Shown: piece after piece, positions 34,011 to 45,125 of the stretch | Layout: each line of letters begins with the position of its first letter | Position numbering within the stretch: the first letter of the stretch is position 1 | Assembly: GCF_001662875.1 (NCBI RefSeq) | Contig: NZ_JPVZ01000004.1 | Span: 248,001-312,000, forward strand | Reading direction: 5' to 3' | DNA from: Thalassospira tepidiphila MCCC 1A03514 | Lineage (GTDB): Bacteria > Pseudomonadota > Alphaproteobacteria > Rhodospirillales > Thalassospiraceae | Length of the DNA stretch: 64,000 nucleotides | The notes under the pieces: model-generated | Told to the model about the DNA's origin: nothing | Seen by the model: the letters and a program-made list of their open reading frames with translations, nothing else | The model's database searches: none | Program-made: the position numbers and the translations under genes

Positions 34011-35993
34011 ATGATTGTAGAGATCGGACATTACGCGCTGATACTGTCATTGGTGATGGCAGTTGCCCAATCCACCGTACCGTTTCTGGCGGCATCGCGG
34101 CGTGACGCCGCACTTCTGGCCGTCGCACCACGGTTGGCTTTGGCATGCTTTGCACTGGTCGCGGCGAGTTTCCTTGCGCTGACCTATGCCTATGTCAGTT
34201 CTGATTTCTCGGTCCTTAACGTTCTGGCTAACAGCCACACCTCCAAACCGATGATCTACAAGATCACCGGGGTTTGGGCCAATCACGAAGGATCAATGCT
34301 GCTTTGGGTGCTGATCCTGACCCTGTTTGGTGGGGCGGTTGCGGCATTTGGTCGCAATTTGCCACCGACGCTACTGGCCCGTGTGCTGGGTGTGATGGGG
34401 CTGATCGGGGCTGGCTTTATCCTGTTTATTGTTCTGACGTCGAACCCGTTTGAGCGCGTCTTGAACCCGCCGCTTGACGGCGAAGGCATGAACCCGCTGT
34501 TGCAGGACCCGGGCATCGCCATTCATCCGCCGTTCCTCTATCTCGGCTATGTCGGCTTTTCAGTCGCCTTTGCCTTTGCGGTGGCAGCCCTGATTGAAGG
34601 CCGGGTTGATCCGGCCTGGGCACGTTGGGTGCGCCCCTGGACGCTGGCAGCCTGGGTATTTTTGACCGCCGGCATCGGGCTTGGTTCCTGGTGGGCCTAT
34701 TACGAGCTTGGCTGGGGCGGCTGGTGGTTCTGGGACCCGGTTGAAAACGCATCCTTCATGCCATGGCTTGCGGGAACCGCGCTTTTGCATTCGGCCATCG
34801 TAGTGGAAAAGCGTGACGCGCTTAAAAGCTGGACCATTTTTCTGGCGATCCTGGCGTTTTCCTTCTCGCTTCTGGGGACCTTTCTTGTGCGGTCGGGTGC
34901 GCTGACCTCGGTGCATGCCTTTGCCACCGATCCGACGCGCGGGGTGTTTATCCTGTTCCTGCTGTTCATTGCCGTTGGCGGGTCGCTAACACTTTATGCC
35001 TGGCGGGCACCGACATTGAAGGGCGGCGGGCTGTTTCAGCCGATCTCGCGCGAAGGGGCGCTTATTTTTAACAATGTCCTTTTGTCGATTGCCGCAGCCA
35101 TGGTGTTGCTCGGCACGCTTTATCCGTTGCTGCTTGAAACCCTGACTGGCGAAAAAATCTCAGTCGGTGCACCGTTCTTTAATGCGACCTTCGTTCCGAT
35201 CATCACGCCGGTGATTGTCGCGATGGCCTTTGGGCCATTGATGCCGTGGAAACGTGCCGACCTTTTGGGCGTGTTTAACAAGCTCAAGATCGCCCTTGCG
35301 GTTGCCGCCGGTGTCGTGCTGGTGACACTTTGGCTTTCGGGTGGCCCGGCCTTTGCCCTGTTCGGGATGGGGCTGGCAGCCTGGCTGTTTGTCGGATCGA
35401 TCCTTGAATGGTCGGGCCGCATCAAATTGTTCCGCGAGCCAATTAGCACCAGCCTGCGCCGCATGCGCAATCTGCCGCGGTCGGCCCATGGGACGATGCT
35501 GGCCCATGCCGGTGTGGCAATCGTGGTGGCCGGTATCACCGGATCACAGGCCTGGACCGAAGAAGCCGTTCAGTCACTTGCCGTTGGCGAAAGCACCGAA
35601 CTTGCCGGGCATACCTTTATCCTGTCTGGTATCCGTGAATATCAGGGCCCGAACTATGCCGCCCGTGAAGCGGAAATCACCATCACCACACCGGGCGAAC
35701 GCACCGTTGTCCTGACGCCGGAAAAACGCGTCTATACGGTCGAAGGCATGCCAACGACAGAAGCCGGCATTCAGTCAAGCTTCACCGGTGACATCTATGC
35801 CGTGATCGGTGATCAGGATGAAAGCGGCAAATGGATCACGCGGTTTTACGTCAAACCGCTGATCCCATGGATGTGGTTTGGCGGACTTGTCATGGTGTTT
35901 GGCGGTTTGATGTCGCTTTCGGATCGTCGTTATCGCATCGGGGCACCGACCCGTTCCCACAAGACTGCCGCCAAAGCAGTGCCCGCAGAATAA
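34011..35993 (+). CDS. ccmF: Cytochrome c-type biogenesis protein CcmF (haem lyase subunit)
   Basis: CcmF reduces and transfers haem from holo-CcmE to apocytochrome c in the periplasm with CcmH/CcmI. 660 residues, polytopic with about 14 helices. The WWD haem-handling motif is visible as WGGWWFWDPVENASFMPW (about residues 235-252), and GVWANHEGSMLLWV and the conserved His-containing loops are present. It is followed 23 bp later by ccmI. ccmE, ccmG and ccmH, which usually sit with these two genes, are absent from this locus: the upstream gene is an unrelated CDF exporter on the opposite strand. Confidence 0.95.
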   Translation: MIVEIGHYALILSLVMAVAQSTVPFLAASRRDAALLAVAPRLALACFALVAASFLALTYAYVSSDFSVLNVLANSHTSKPMIYKITGVWANHEGSMLLWVLILTLFGGAVAAFGRNLPPTLLARVLGVMGLIGAGFILFIVLTSNPFERVLNPPLDGEGMNPLLQDPGIAIHPPFLYLGYVGFSVAFAFAVAALIEGRVDPAWARWVRPWTLAAWVFLTAGIGLGSWWAYYELGWGGWWFWDPVENASFMPWLAGTALLHSAIVVEKRDALKSWTIFLAILAFSFSLLGTFLVRSGALTSVHAFATDPTRGVFILFLLFIAVGGSLTLYAWRAPTLKGGGLFQPISREGALIFNNVLLSIAAAMVLLGTLYPLLLETLTGEKISVGAPFFNATFVPIITPVIVAMAFGPLMPWKRADLLGVFNKLKIALAVAAGVVLVTLWLSGGPAFALFGMGLAAWLFVGSILEWSGRIKLFREPISTSLRRMRNLPRSAHGTMLAHAGVAIVVAGITGSQAWTEEAVQSLAVGESTELAGHTFILSGIREYQGPNYAAREAEITITTPGERTVVLTPEKRVYTVEGMPTTEAGIQSSFTGDIYAVIGDQDESGKWITRFYVKPLIPWMWFGGLVMVFGGLMSLSDRRYRIGAPTRSHKTAAKAVPAE

Positions 35994-36016
35994 GCCAAGG
36001 ACAGGATACCTAAATA

Positions 36017-37279
36017 ATGACCATCTGGATTGTTCTTGGCGCGATTACCCTGCTGCTTGCGGGGTTCATTCTGTGGCCGATTTTTGGCGGTAACCGTAAA
36101 GCGGCGTCGGATGAGACAAGCGATGCGTCCTCTGCATCGGAGCTTGAAGATGGCAGCCCGGAAAACGAGCTTTCGCGCGACTTGGCGGTTTATCGTGATC
36201 AGCTTTCCGAGATTGACCGGGACATTGAGCGCGGGGTTCTAAGCGCCGAGCAGGCCGATGCCGCGCGCACCGAAGTTCAGCGCCGTATTCTGGCGGCCGA
36301 TCAGCGCATCAAAAAGCAACAACCCACGGATACCATCGAGCAGACATCGGCAAACAAGCCGGTCCGGGCCATTGCCGCCGGCTTTATCGTGCTGTTCATC
36401 GCAGGCGGGTTCGGGCTTTATCTTGATCTTGGCAATCCGACCATGCCAGACCGCCCGATCACCAGCCGCACCGATGAAATCAATGCCGTGCGGATGGCCC
36501 AGACGGCGGATGAAGACCGCCAGTCGGTGCTTAATCGTGCCGTTAGCGACCTGTCGCAAAGGCTTTTGGAAAATCCAGATGATCTGCGGGCGTGGGAATT
36601 GCTGGGCGCCAGCCTGATGGCGCTTGGTCGCCCGGAAGAAGCACAAACCGCGTTTCTTGAAACCGTCAAGCGATCGGGACGTGACGGTGATTATCTGGCC
36701 ATGTATGCCGAAAGCCTGATCCGCAGCAATAATGGCCAAATCAACACAACCGCGCGCGGCGTGCTGCGCGAAGCCGAAAAAACTGACAGTACCGATCCGC
36801 GCATCCAGTTTTATCTTGGCCTTGCCGATGCGCAGGAAGGCAATGTCGGTGCCGCGGTTGATCGCTGGATCGCACTTGCCAATGAGGCACCGGGCGATGC
36901 CCCGTGGTTGCCGATGGTGGTTGGCCGGATCAACGAAGCCGCCCTTGCCCAGGGGATCGACATTGAAGGACGCCTGAACCTTGCCGAAAACACGTCCCCC
37001 GGCCCAAGTCAGGAAGATATTGCCGCCGCGCAGGAAATGACACCTGAAGAGCAACAGCAAATGATCAAGTCGATGGTCAATGGATTGGCCGAACGGCTGG
37101 AGGCTGAGCCGAACAATCCCGACGGATGGGCCCGCCTGATGCAGGCCTATATGGTGCTGGGCCGGGAAGACGATGCCAAGGCGGCGTTCGAGAAGGCCAG
37201 CACGGTGTTTGCCGACCAGCCGGAGTTGATTGCCCGATTCGACTCGCTGGCACAGGAAATCGGCATCTCGGCGAACTGA
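36017..37279 (+). CDS. ccmI: Cytochrome c biogenesis protein CcmI (TPR-containing)
   Basis: CcmI binds the C-terminus of apocytochrome c and delivers it to the CcmF/CcmH haem lyase. 420 residues with an N-terminal membrane helix (about 4-24, TIWIVLGAITLLLAGFILW), a cytosolic heptad-rich loop ending in a CcmI-type YRDQLSEIDRDIERGVLSAEQ (written in two parts of the same stretch), a second membrane helix (about 118-137) and a periplasmic TPR region (about 170-415). TPR-like repeats include NPDDLRAWELLGASLMALGR and NPDGWARLMQAYMVLGRE. It is co-transcribed with ccmF. Confidence 0.92.
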   Translation: MTIWIVLGAITLLLAGFILWPIFGGNRKAASDETSDASSASELEDGSPENELSRDLAVYRDQLSEIDRDIERGVLSAEQADAARTEVQRRILAADQRIKKQQPTDTIEQTSANKPVRAIAAGFIVLFIAGGFGLYLDLGNPTMPDRPITSRTDEINAVRMAQTADEDRQSVLNRAVSDLSQRLLENPDDLRAWELLGASLMALGRPEEAQTAFLETVKRSGRDGDYLAMYAESLIRSNNGQINTTARGVLREAEKTDSTDPRIQFYLGLADAQEGNVGAAVDRWIALANEAPGDAPWLPMVVGRINEAALAQGIDIEGRLNLAENTSPGPSQEDIAAAQEMTPEEQQQMIKSMVNGLAERLEAEPNNPDGWARLMQAYMVLGREDDAKAAFEKASTVFADQPELIARFDSLAQEIGISAN

Positions 37280-37286
37280 GCAGGCA

Positions 37287-37310
37287 TTTATCGGTAATAT
37301 TGCCGATAAA
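37287..37310 (+). terminator. Weak hairpin after ccmI
   Basis: TTTATCGG (37287-37294) pairs with CCGATAAA (37303-37310) and the stem can extend inwards by an A-U-rich inner part. It lies 8 bp after the ccmI stop and is followed by AATTGTTTT. The 322-bp gap 37280-37601 also holds a second hairpin and an inverted repeat, listed separately. Confidence 0.5.
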
Positions 37311-37488
37311 AATTGTTTTGCGGAAACTCTTTTCCCTGCACTTTTGAACCATTATATCCCATACAGTCGGATAATATCTGCAACTTTACTGAAGTCTTAT
37401 TGAATTGAAGTTCGTGCTGAGGTATGAAATTAAGACTTAAGAATAGATAAGAAATACCTCATATATGTGATTCCAAAGAATACCTTTC

Positions 37489-37513
37489 GATGGTGGGGGC
37501 CATCTTTTTCTTT
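37489..37513 (+). terminator. Small hairpin with T tract upstream of the response regulator
   Basis: GATGG (37489-37493) and CCATC (37500-37504) enclose TGGGGG, followed by TTTTTCTTT. It looks like a terminator, so the AT-rich stretch 37311-37488 could encode a short untranslated transcript; no promoter was identified for one. Confidence 0.4.
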
Positions 37514-37551
37514 AGGATCAATATATTGACAGGCTCACAAAACAAAAGATC

Positions 37552-37584
37552 AGGGATGACCATGCGCACCAAAAGCTCATCCCT
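37552..37584 (+). promoter_or_regulatory. Inverted repeat in the response regulator leader
   Basis: AGGGATGA (37552-37559) and TCATCCCT (37577-37584) are perfect arms around a 17-nt loop, directly followed by the AAGGA ribosome site (37585-37589) of the response regulator. A TTGACA at 37526-37531 is a possible -35 box, but the -10 partner is poor. The repeat may be an operator or an mRNA stem. Confidence 0.4.
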
Positions 37585-37601
37585 AAGGATAGCGGATCAG
37601 C

Positions 37602-38048
37602 ATGCCGGATCAAAAGAACGGTTCAATAAACAACCTGTTGTTGATTGAAGATAATCCTGGTGATGCGCGCCTGGTGCGCGAAGCACTTCGGGAATTCAAA
37701 CAACCGGTTGAATTGCATCACGTAAAGGATGCGATGACTGCACTGCAGTTTTTGCAGCAAGATGGTCCGTATCGCAATTCACCGCGCCCACGCCTGATTC
37801 TTCTGGACCTCAACATGCCGCGCAAGGATGGCCGCGAAATGTTGCGCGATATCCGCAATGATCCCAATTGCGCATCCATTCCGGTAATCGTCCTGACAAC
37901 GTCCGGTGCCGAGCATGATGTCGATCTGTGCTATGCTGCCGGGGCAAACTGTTATTTGCGCAAACCGGTTGATGTGACAGAATTCATCGAACTGATGAAA
38001 ATGATCGAATCCTTCTGGCTGGGACTGGCGTTGACCCCCACGCCGTAA
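37602..38048 (+). CDS. Response regulator, receiver domain only (Rcp1 type)
   Basis: A 148-residue single-domain receiver. Acidic pair ED (LLLIEDNPGDARLV), the phosphoacceptor Asp in ILLDLNMPRKDGREML, Thr in VIVLTTSG and Lys in YLRKPVD are all in place. The NPGDARLV motif and the DLNMPRKDG stretch are typical of Rcp1-like regulators, which usually partner with phytochrome-type or other sensor histidine kinases. There is no output domain. No kinase is adjacent. The next gene, an FtsX-type permease, begins 21 nt after the stop codon in the same direction, so the two are likely co-transcribed. Confidence 0.92.
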   Translation: MPDQKNGSINNLLLIEDNPGDARLVREALREFKQPVELHHVKDAMTALQFLQQDGPYRNSPRPRLILLDLNMPRKDGREMLRDIRNDPNCASIPVIVLTTSGAEHDVDLCYAAGANCYLRKPVDVTEFIELMKMIESFWLGLALTPTP

Positions 38049-38069
38049 CCCCCTGCCAGAGAGACTGCC

Positions 38070-40652
38070 GTGCGCCGCTCGACATCTCTGCTTTTGACAT
38101 CCCAGTCCATCCCGACCAGCCTGCGGCTTGCGCTGCGTGAATTGCGCAAGCCCGGTATCGGCATTGTTACCCTGTTCGCAACCCTTGTGTTTGCCGCGAC
38201 CATTCTGGTGCTGACCGTCAGTCTGACCCAGTCGGTTCGCGATGGGTTGCGCCAGTCTGCACAACAGACCATCGGCGGGGATATCTCGCTGCGTCTGTTT
38301 CACCGGGCACCGACGACAGATGAAGTTGCCTTTCTTGAAACGCTTGGCACGCTCAGCCTGACAATCGAACAAAGGGTGATGGTTCAGCCATCCGGTAATC
38401 AACCGGCAGTGCTTTCCGAACTGAAGGCGGTTGATGCCGCCTATCCGCTTTTTGGTCATCTGAAACTGTCGCCAGACATTCCCCTTTCAGAAGCCCTTGG
38501 CACCCGCGATGGCAAACCCGGTATTGTTGTTGGCCCCGAACTGATTGAAGGCGGTGGGTACAGGGTTGGCGATACTCTTTATCTTGGGGGTCAGCCTTAT
38601 CAGATCCGCGCGGGCATCGCCGCCGAGCCCGAACGCAAATTCAGGCTGTTCTCGCTCGGCCCCCGCGTGATTGTCGGGCTAGATGCGTATCGCAACAGCC
38701 CACTTTTGGTACCGGGCAAGCAGGTTTACTGGTATTTGCGGATCAAGCTGCCACCGGATAACACGAGATCGCCGGATCAGATTATTGCGATCATCGAGGA
38801 CCAATTCCCTGACAGCGGATGGCGGATTGTCAGTGCTGCGGACGGCGTCCCCGGGCTCGAACGCATCGGGGATTTCGCGTCTGCCTTCGTCAGCCTGATG
38901 GGAATTGCGATCTTTGCCATCGCGACAAGTGCGATCCGAAATGCCCTGACAGCCGATCTTGCCGCCCGACGCCCTCGCTTTGCGACCCTGCGCAGTCTGG
39001 GCGCCCGGCCACAGGAAGTTGCCACCAGCATTATCTGGCAAATGGGACTTGTTACTGCGTTGGCTATCCTGATTGCGGTTGTTTTAACTGTAATCGCGGG
39101 CGAGATGCTTGGTCCGTTGTTCGCCGAAATGCTTGGCTTTGACGCAAGGCCAACTTTCGAGAATGGCCCGTTGATTGCGGGCTTTGTTTTCGGCTTTGTT
39201 GCCCTTGTTGCTATCAACCCGATCCGCGATGCCAGTGAAGCTTCGCCGGCCTGCCTGTTTCGCCATCAGGATCGCCGTGAAACGCAGGGCACCATAAAAC
39301 GCCGTTCAACCAAACTCATGATCATAAAGGCCCTCATTGCAGCCTGCTTGCTTGGCATTGCCAGTGCCCTGATTGACCTTGGCTGGTTTTCGCTTGTCTT
39401 GTTGGCGGTTCTTGTCGGATGTCAGCTTCTTTTCGTCGGTCTCGGGCGGATAATCCGGGCCATCGCAGGAAAGTTATCAACACGACATCGCCTTTCCCCC
39501 ACCCTTCGTTTGGCATTGCGCAATATCGCCCGACCATCTGCGCCGACCGTGACCATCACCGCGTCCTTTGGCCTGGCGATGGCATGCCTGACCGCGGTTA
39601 TGCTATTTGGCAGCTTGGCGAGTCAGCATTTGAAATCTGTCTTGCCGTTCCAGACCCCGGATGTGGTGTTTTTCGATATCCCGCCCACAGAACAAGACGC
39701 CTTTCAGGCGGATATTTTGCGCGCTGATGGTGTTCAAAGCATCACCCAGATGCCGTTTCTGCACGGTCGGGTCACGCATCTGAACGGCGTGCCATTGACG
39801 CAGGCCCAAGTACCACGGCGCTATCACTGGTTCCTGCGCGGCGACCGGGGCATGTCATGGACGGATCGTCCGACAGCATACATGACCGAAAGCACGCTTA
39901 CAGATGGCCAGTGGTGGCCGCCAGAGAGCGTTAACGAAGGTCTGGCATCCATCGACGCCGGTGTCGCACAGGCAATCGGTGCAGCGGTGGGGGACAGCCT
40001 GACGGTCAATATCATGGGAAAACCCCATAACGTCCGCATTGCCAATCTGCGTCAGATTGACTGGACCCGACTTGACCTTGATTTCCCGATTGTGCTGTCG
40101 CCGATGTCGCCGGCCTTTGACCATGGAGTTATCAGTGCTGTGCAGCTCAATGACACAATGGATGCAAGGGCATCAATGGCCCCGATCCTTGAGACCCATC
40201 GCGACATACCGGTGATTTTCGTCAACGACGTTCTGGCAAAACTGACCCGCTTGTTTGACGGTGTGGTCGCAGGGCTGCTCGCGATCACCACACTTGCGAC
40301 CTTTGGCGCGGTTCTGGTGATTATTTGCGGGCTGATCGCGCTGCGCCAGCGCCAGACTGAGACACTTGCCATGCTGCGTGCCCTTGGTATCCGGCCGCGT
40401 CAAATCAGCCAAACCGGGGCGCTTGAAACCGGACTGATGGTTTCGATCAGTGGACTGGTTGGACTGATGGCAGGCAGCGGAATTGCAATTATCGCCGCAC
40501 AGGCCATCGGCACCATCGATCTGGCGAAGGTCGTGACAATCGCCGGACCGATGATCGCGTCGGCATTTGGCGCGATCGTGGTGCTTGGGTTTGGTGGTGG
40601 CTGGATTTTGCAGGCAGCAAGTTTGCGTGCACAGGCGGGCTGGCGCGGCTAG
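38070..40652 (+). CDS. FtsX-family ABC transporter permease (YbbP-like), no adjacent ATPase
   Basis: An 860-residue membrane protein with two FtsX permease domains and large periplasmic loops, the plan of YbbP. GTG start at 38070 with AGAGAG upstream. TM1 is about residues 35-55, and the first FtsX domain is at about 270-390 (TALIADLAARR-type loop). A second run of helices is at about 410-450. A second N-terminal-like signature appears at about 475 (STRHRLSPTLRLALRNIARP), and the final FtsX domain at about 725-850 includes RQRQTETLAMLRALGIRPRQ. YbbP relatives pair with a YbbA-type ATPase encoded next door; none is present, so its ATPase is encoded elsewhere or absent. The upstream receiver protein is its only operon neighbour. 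Confidence 0.88.
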   Translation: MRRSTSLLLTSQSIPTSLRLALRELRKPGIGIVTLFATLVFAATILVLTVSLTQSVRDGLRQSAQQTIGGDISLRLFHRAPTTDEVAFLETLGTLSLTIEQRVMVQPSGNQPAVLSELKAVDAAYPLFGHLKLSPDIPLSEALGTRDGKPGIVVGPELIEGGGYRVGDTLYLGGQPYQIRAGIAAEPERKFRLFSLGPRVIVGLDAYRNSPLLVPGKQVYWYLRIKLPPDNTRSPDQIIAIIEDQFPDSGWRIVSAADGVPGLERIGDFASAFVSLMGIAIFAIATSAIRNALTADLAARRPRFATLRSLGARPQEVATSIIWQMGLVTALAILIAVVLTVIAGEMLGPLFAEMLGFDARPTFENGPLIAGFVFGFVALVAINPIRDASEASPACLFRHQDRRETQGTIKRRSTKLMIIKALIAACLLGIASALIDLGWFSLVLLAVLVGCQLLFVGLGRIIRAIAGKLSTRHRLSPTLRLALRNIARPSAPTVTITASFGLAMACLTAVMLFGSLASQHLKSVLPFQTPDVVFFDIPPTEQDAFQADILRADGVQSITQMPFLHGRVTHLNGVPLTQAQVPRRYHWFLRGDRGMSWTDRPTAYMTESTLTDGQWWPPESVNEGLASIDAGVAQAIGAAVGDSLTVNIMGKPHNVRIANLRQIDWTRLDLDFPIVLSPMSPAFDHGVISAVQLNDTMDARASMAPILETHRDIPVIFVNDVLAKLTRLFDGVVAGLLAITTLATFGAVLVIICGLIALRQRQTETLAMLRALGIRPRQISQTGALETGLMVSISGLVGLMAGSGIAIIAAQAIGTIDLAKVVTIAGPMIASAFGAIVVLGFGGGWILQAASLRAQAGWRG

Positions 40653-40700
40653 GCCGAAACCCCAAAGCCCCAAAACGCCCCAAAGCCAGATCGGACAACA

Positions 40701-40731
40701 AAAAAGGCCGCCCCATCAGGACGGCCTTTTT
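40701..40731. terminator. Bidirectional terminator before atpC
   Basis: AAAAAGGCCG (40701-40710) and CGGCCTTTTT (40722-40731) form a perfect 10-bp stem with an 11-nt loop and A/T tracts on both sides. It separates the FtsX permease gene from the convergent atp operon and ends the latter. Confidence 0.92.
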
Positions 40732-40754
40732 AAATGATTTTCTGAAAGCAGTGC

Positions 40755-41159
40755 TTAGTTGCTCAGGGCCTGGATCTGTGCACGGGCAATGTCGAGCGCG
40801 CGCTCGGCATTGGCTTTGTCGTGTGCAGTCTCGGCAGACTTGAGAGCGGCCTGAGCCTCCTCAAGACGGGCCTGTGCTTCGTCAGCTTTCAAATCGGAAA
40901 CCGGAACCGCTTCTTCTGCCAGAATGGTGCAACGCTCGGGATTAACCTCTGCAACACCACCAGCAACGAAGATACGTTCGGAAACCTTACCACCTGCATA
41001 GATGTCGATGACACCCGGACGAATGGTCGAGATCATCGGCGCATGCTTGGGCAGAACACCAAAATTCCCGTCCGTGCCCGGAACAACGACCATCTCGACC
41101 GGCTCGGATTTGAGCAGGGCAGACGGTGAAACAAGTTCCAGTACAGTCGTATCAGTCAT
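40755..41159 (-). CDS. atpC: ATP synthase F1 subunit epsilon
   Basis: A 134-residue epsilon subunit that sits on the rotor and restrains ATP hydrolysis. The N-terminal beta-sandwich is seen as LELVSPSALLKSEPVEMVVVPG and GNFGVLPKHAPMISTIRPG. The C-terminal helical hairpin is Ala/Glu-rich with ARLEEAQAALKSAE. Last gene of the atpHAGDC operon, 41 bp after atpD, followed by a strong terminator. Confidence 0.96.
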   Translation of the reverse strand: MTDTTVLELVSPSALLKSEPVEMVVVPGTDGNFGVLPKHAPMISTIRPGVIDIYAGGKVSERIFVAGGVAEVNPERCTILAEEAVPVSDLKADEAQARLEEAQAALKSAETAHDKANAERALDIARAQIQALSN

Positions 41160-41200
41160 GACAATCCTCGCTCCTTAGCCGGAGGGGGACCAAAGCTGCC

Positions 41201-42652
<1,452 letters not shown>

Positions 42653-42671
42653 TTAACTTCCTGCGACCCGC

Positions 42672-43562
42672 TTACAAAGCCTCGGCGCCGGAAATGATTT
42701 CAATCAGTTCATTGGTGATCTGAGCCTGACGTGAGCGGTTGTACTGGATGCTCAGTCGGTCGATCATATCGCCGGCATTGCGGGTTGCGTTATCCATCGC
42801 GGACATACGCGCACCGTGTTCAGATGCGCTGCTTTCAAGCATTGCACCGAAAATCTGGACGCCAACGTTACGCGGCAGCAAATCAGCCAGAATGGCTTCT
42901 TCGGACGGTTCGTATTCGTAAACCGCAGAAGAACCAGTTGCTTCTTCCTGCTCGTCTGCTTCTTCACCCGTGAACGGGATCAGCTGCTGAGCGGTTGCCA
43001 CCTGCGAAATCGCGGACACGAACTTGTTGTAGAAGATCGTGCAGACGTCGAATTCGCCTTCGTCGTAAAGCGCCAGAACCTTGTCTGCCACCTCGGTTGC
43101 CGAAGAGAAATCAATCCCCTTCTTGCCCTCGATGCCAGTATACCGGGCGACAATATTGTCACCAAATTCACGCTTGAGCGCATCTGCACCCTTGCGGCCA
43201 ACACAGATCAGCTTCACCGTCTTGCCTTCAGCCTGCAGGGCTTTGGCTTTCAGACGGGCTGCTTTGACGATCGATGCGTTAAAACCACCGCAAAGGCCAC
43301 GGTCCGCGGTGAAGACGACGAGCAGATGCACATCATCCTTACCGGTACCGGCCAGAAGCTTTGGCGCCCCTTCATTGCTGCCGACGGCAGTTGCAAGACG
43401 GCCCAGCATCGTCCCCATGCGTTCAGCATAGGGACGGGCTGCTTCCGCTGCATCCTGTGCACGACGGAGCTTGGAGGCTGCCACCATCTTCATCGCCGAG
43501 GTAATCTTCCTCGTCGATTTGACGCTGGCAATGCGCGAGCGCAGATCCTTCAAACTAGCCAT
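42672..43562 (-). CDS. atpG: ATP synthase F1 subunit gamma
   Basis: The 296-residue central stalk subunit. The N-terminal helix starts [21 protein letters not shown] and continues [27 protein letters not shown] is the conserved middle region. The C-terminal helix contains [18 protein letters not shown] and [15 protein letters not shown]. An acidic insert (about 190-215, [13 protein letters not shown]) makes it slightly longer than E. coli gamma. Between atpA and atpD in the same direction. Confidence 0.97.
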   Translation of the reverse strand: MASLKDLRSRIASVKSTRKITSAMKMVAASKLRRAQDAAEAARPYAERMGTMLGRLATAVGSNEGAPKLLAGTGKDDVHLLVVFTADRGLCGGFNASIVKAARLKAKALQAEGKTVKLICVGRKGADALKREFGDNIVARYTGIEGKKGIDFSSATEVADKVLALYDEGEFDVCTIFYNKFVSAISQVATAQQLIPFTGEEADEQEEATGSSAVYEYEPSEEAILADLLPRNVGVQIFGAMLESSASEHGARMSAMDNATRNAGDMIDRLSIQYNRSRQAQITNELIEIISGAEAL

Positions 43563-43592
43563 TGCGTTTCCTCCTTCGCCTAAGTTTCAGTC

Positions 43593-45125
43593 TTACGCGA
43601 AGGTTTTCGCGAACTTGTCGAGGAACGCTTTAAGCTTGGCTTCGCTGTCATCGGACAAAACTTTCTCGGTGCGGATCGCATCGAGGATATCAGCGCCAGC
43701 CGAACGAATTTCGGACAGGTACTGTTCTTCGAAGGCGCGAACCTTGTTCACCGGAATGCTGTCGAGATAGCCTTTAACACCAGCGTAGATCACAACAACC
43801 TGCTCTTCGACCTTGAGCGGCGAGTACTGCGGCTGCTTGAGCAGCTCGGTCAGACGTGCGCCACGGGCCAGAAGTTTCTGGGTTGCCGGATCAAGATCCG
43901 ATGCGAACTGTGCGAATGCTTCCATCTCACGATACTGAGCGAGTTCCAGCTTGATCGAGCCAGCAACCTGCTTCATCGCTTTGATCTGTGCGGACGAACC
44001 AACACGCGAAACCGACAGACCAACGTTCACAGCCGGGCGTACGCCTTTGTAGAACAGGTCGGTTTCAAGGAAGATCTGACCGTCGGTGATCGAGATCACG
44101 TTGGTCGGAATAAACGCCGAAACGTCGTTACCCTGGGTTTCAATAACCGGAAGTGCGGTCAGCGAGCCAGCGCCGTTTTCGTCATTCATCTTTGCCGCAC
44201 GTTCCAGCAGACGGGAGTGCAGATAGAAGACGTCACCCGGGAATGCTTCACGTCCCGGCGGGCGGCGAAGCAGCAGCGACATCTGACGATAAGCAACAGC
44301 CTGCTTGGACAGATCATCATAGAAGATGGTTGCGTGCATGCCGTTGTCACGGAAGTACTCACCCATTGCGCAAGCAACGAACGGTGCGATGAACTGCATC
44401 GGTGCCGGGTCGGATGCGGTCGCAGCAACAATGATGGTGTTTTCCATCGCGCCGCGCTCTTCAAGGACCTTAACAACCTGTGCAACGGTCGAACGTTTCT
44501 GACCAACTGCAACATAGATGGAGAACATCTTGTCGCTGTCGGATTTCGCTGCATCGTTCACCGGCTTCTGGTTCAGAATGGTGTCAACGATGATGGCGGT
44601 TTTACCGGTCTGACGGTCACCAATGATCAGCTCACGCTGGCCACGGCCAATCGGGATCAGCGAGTCAATCGACTTGATACCGGTCTGTACCGGCTCGTGA
44701 ACCGATTTACGCGGGATGATGCCCGGTGCCTTGACGTCAGCAAGGCGACGTTCTTTTGCACCCAGTTCGCCTTTGCCGTCGATCGGGTTGCCCAGACCGT
44801 CAACAACGCGACCAAGAAGTTCTTTACCAACCGGAACGTCAACGATGGCGCCAGTACGTTTAACCTGGTCACCTTCCTTGATCGAACGGTCAGAACCGAA
44901 GATCACGACACCAACGTTGTCTTCTTCGAGGTTAAGGGCCATGCCCTTAATGCCACCCGGGAAGTCAACGAGTTCACCAGCCTGGACGTTGTCCAGACCG
45001 TAAACACGGGCAATACCGTCACCGACAGACAGAACCTGACCGACTTCGGCAACTTCGGCTTCAGCACCAAAATTGGCAATCTGATCCTTAAGAATAGCGG
45101 AGATTTCCGCGGCGCGGATTTCCAT
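43593..45125 (-). CDS. atpA: ATP synthase F1 subunit alpha
   Basis: The 510-residue regulatory nucleotide-binding subunit. ATG at 45125, sharing one base with the atpH stop (TGATG), which implies translational coupling. Walker A is [10 protein letters not shown]. The conserved [17 protein letters not shown] (with the signature Ser-Arg) is at about residue 364. The sequence is typical along its length, with no insertion or truncation. Confidence 0.98.
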   Translation of the reverse strand: MEIRAAEISAILKDQIANFGAEAEVAEVGQVLSVGDGIARVYGLDNVQAGELVDFPGGIKGMALNLEEDNVGVVIFGSDRSIKEGDQVKRTGAIVDVPVGKELLGRVVDGLGNPIDGKGELGAKERRLADVKAPGIIPRKSVHEPVQTGIKSIDSLIPIGRGQRELIIGDRQTGKTAIIVDTILNQKPVNDAAKSDSDKMFSIYVAVGQKRSTVAQVVKVLEERGAMENTIIVAATASDPAPMQFIAPFVACAMGEYFRDNGMHATIFYDDLSKQAVAYRQMSLLLRRPPGREAFPGDVFYLHSRLLERAAKMNDENGAGSLTALPVIETQGNDVSAFIPTNVISITDGQIFLETDLFYKGVRPAVNVGLSVSRVGSSAQIKAMKQVAGSIKLELAQYREMEAFAQFASDLDPATQKLLARGARLTELLKQPQYSPLKVEEQVVVIYAGVKGYLDSIPVNKVRAFEEQYLSEIRSAGADILDAIRTEKVLSDDSEAKLKAFLDKFAKTFA

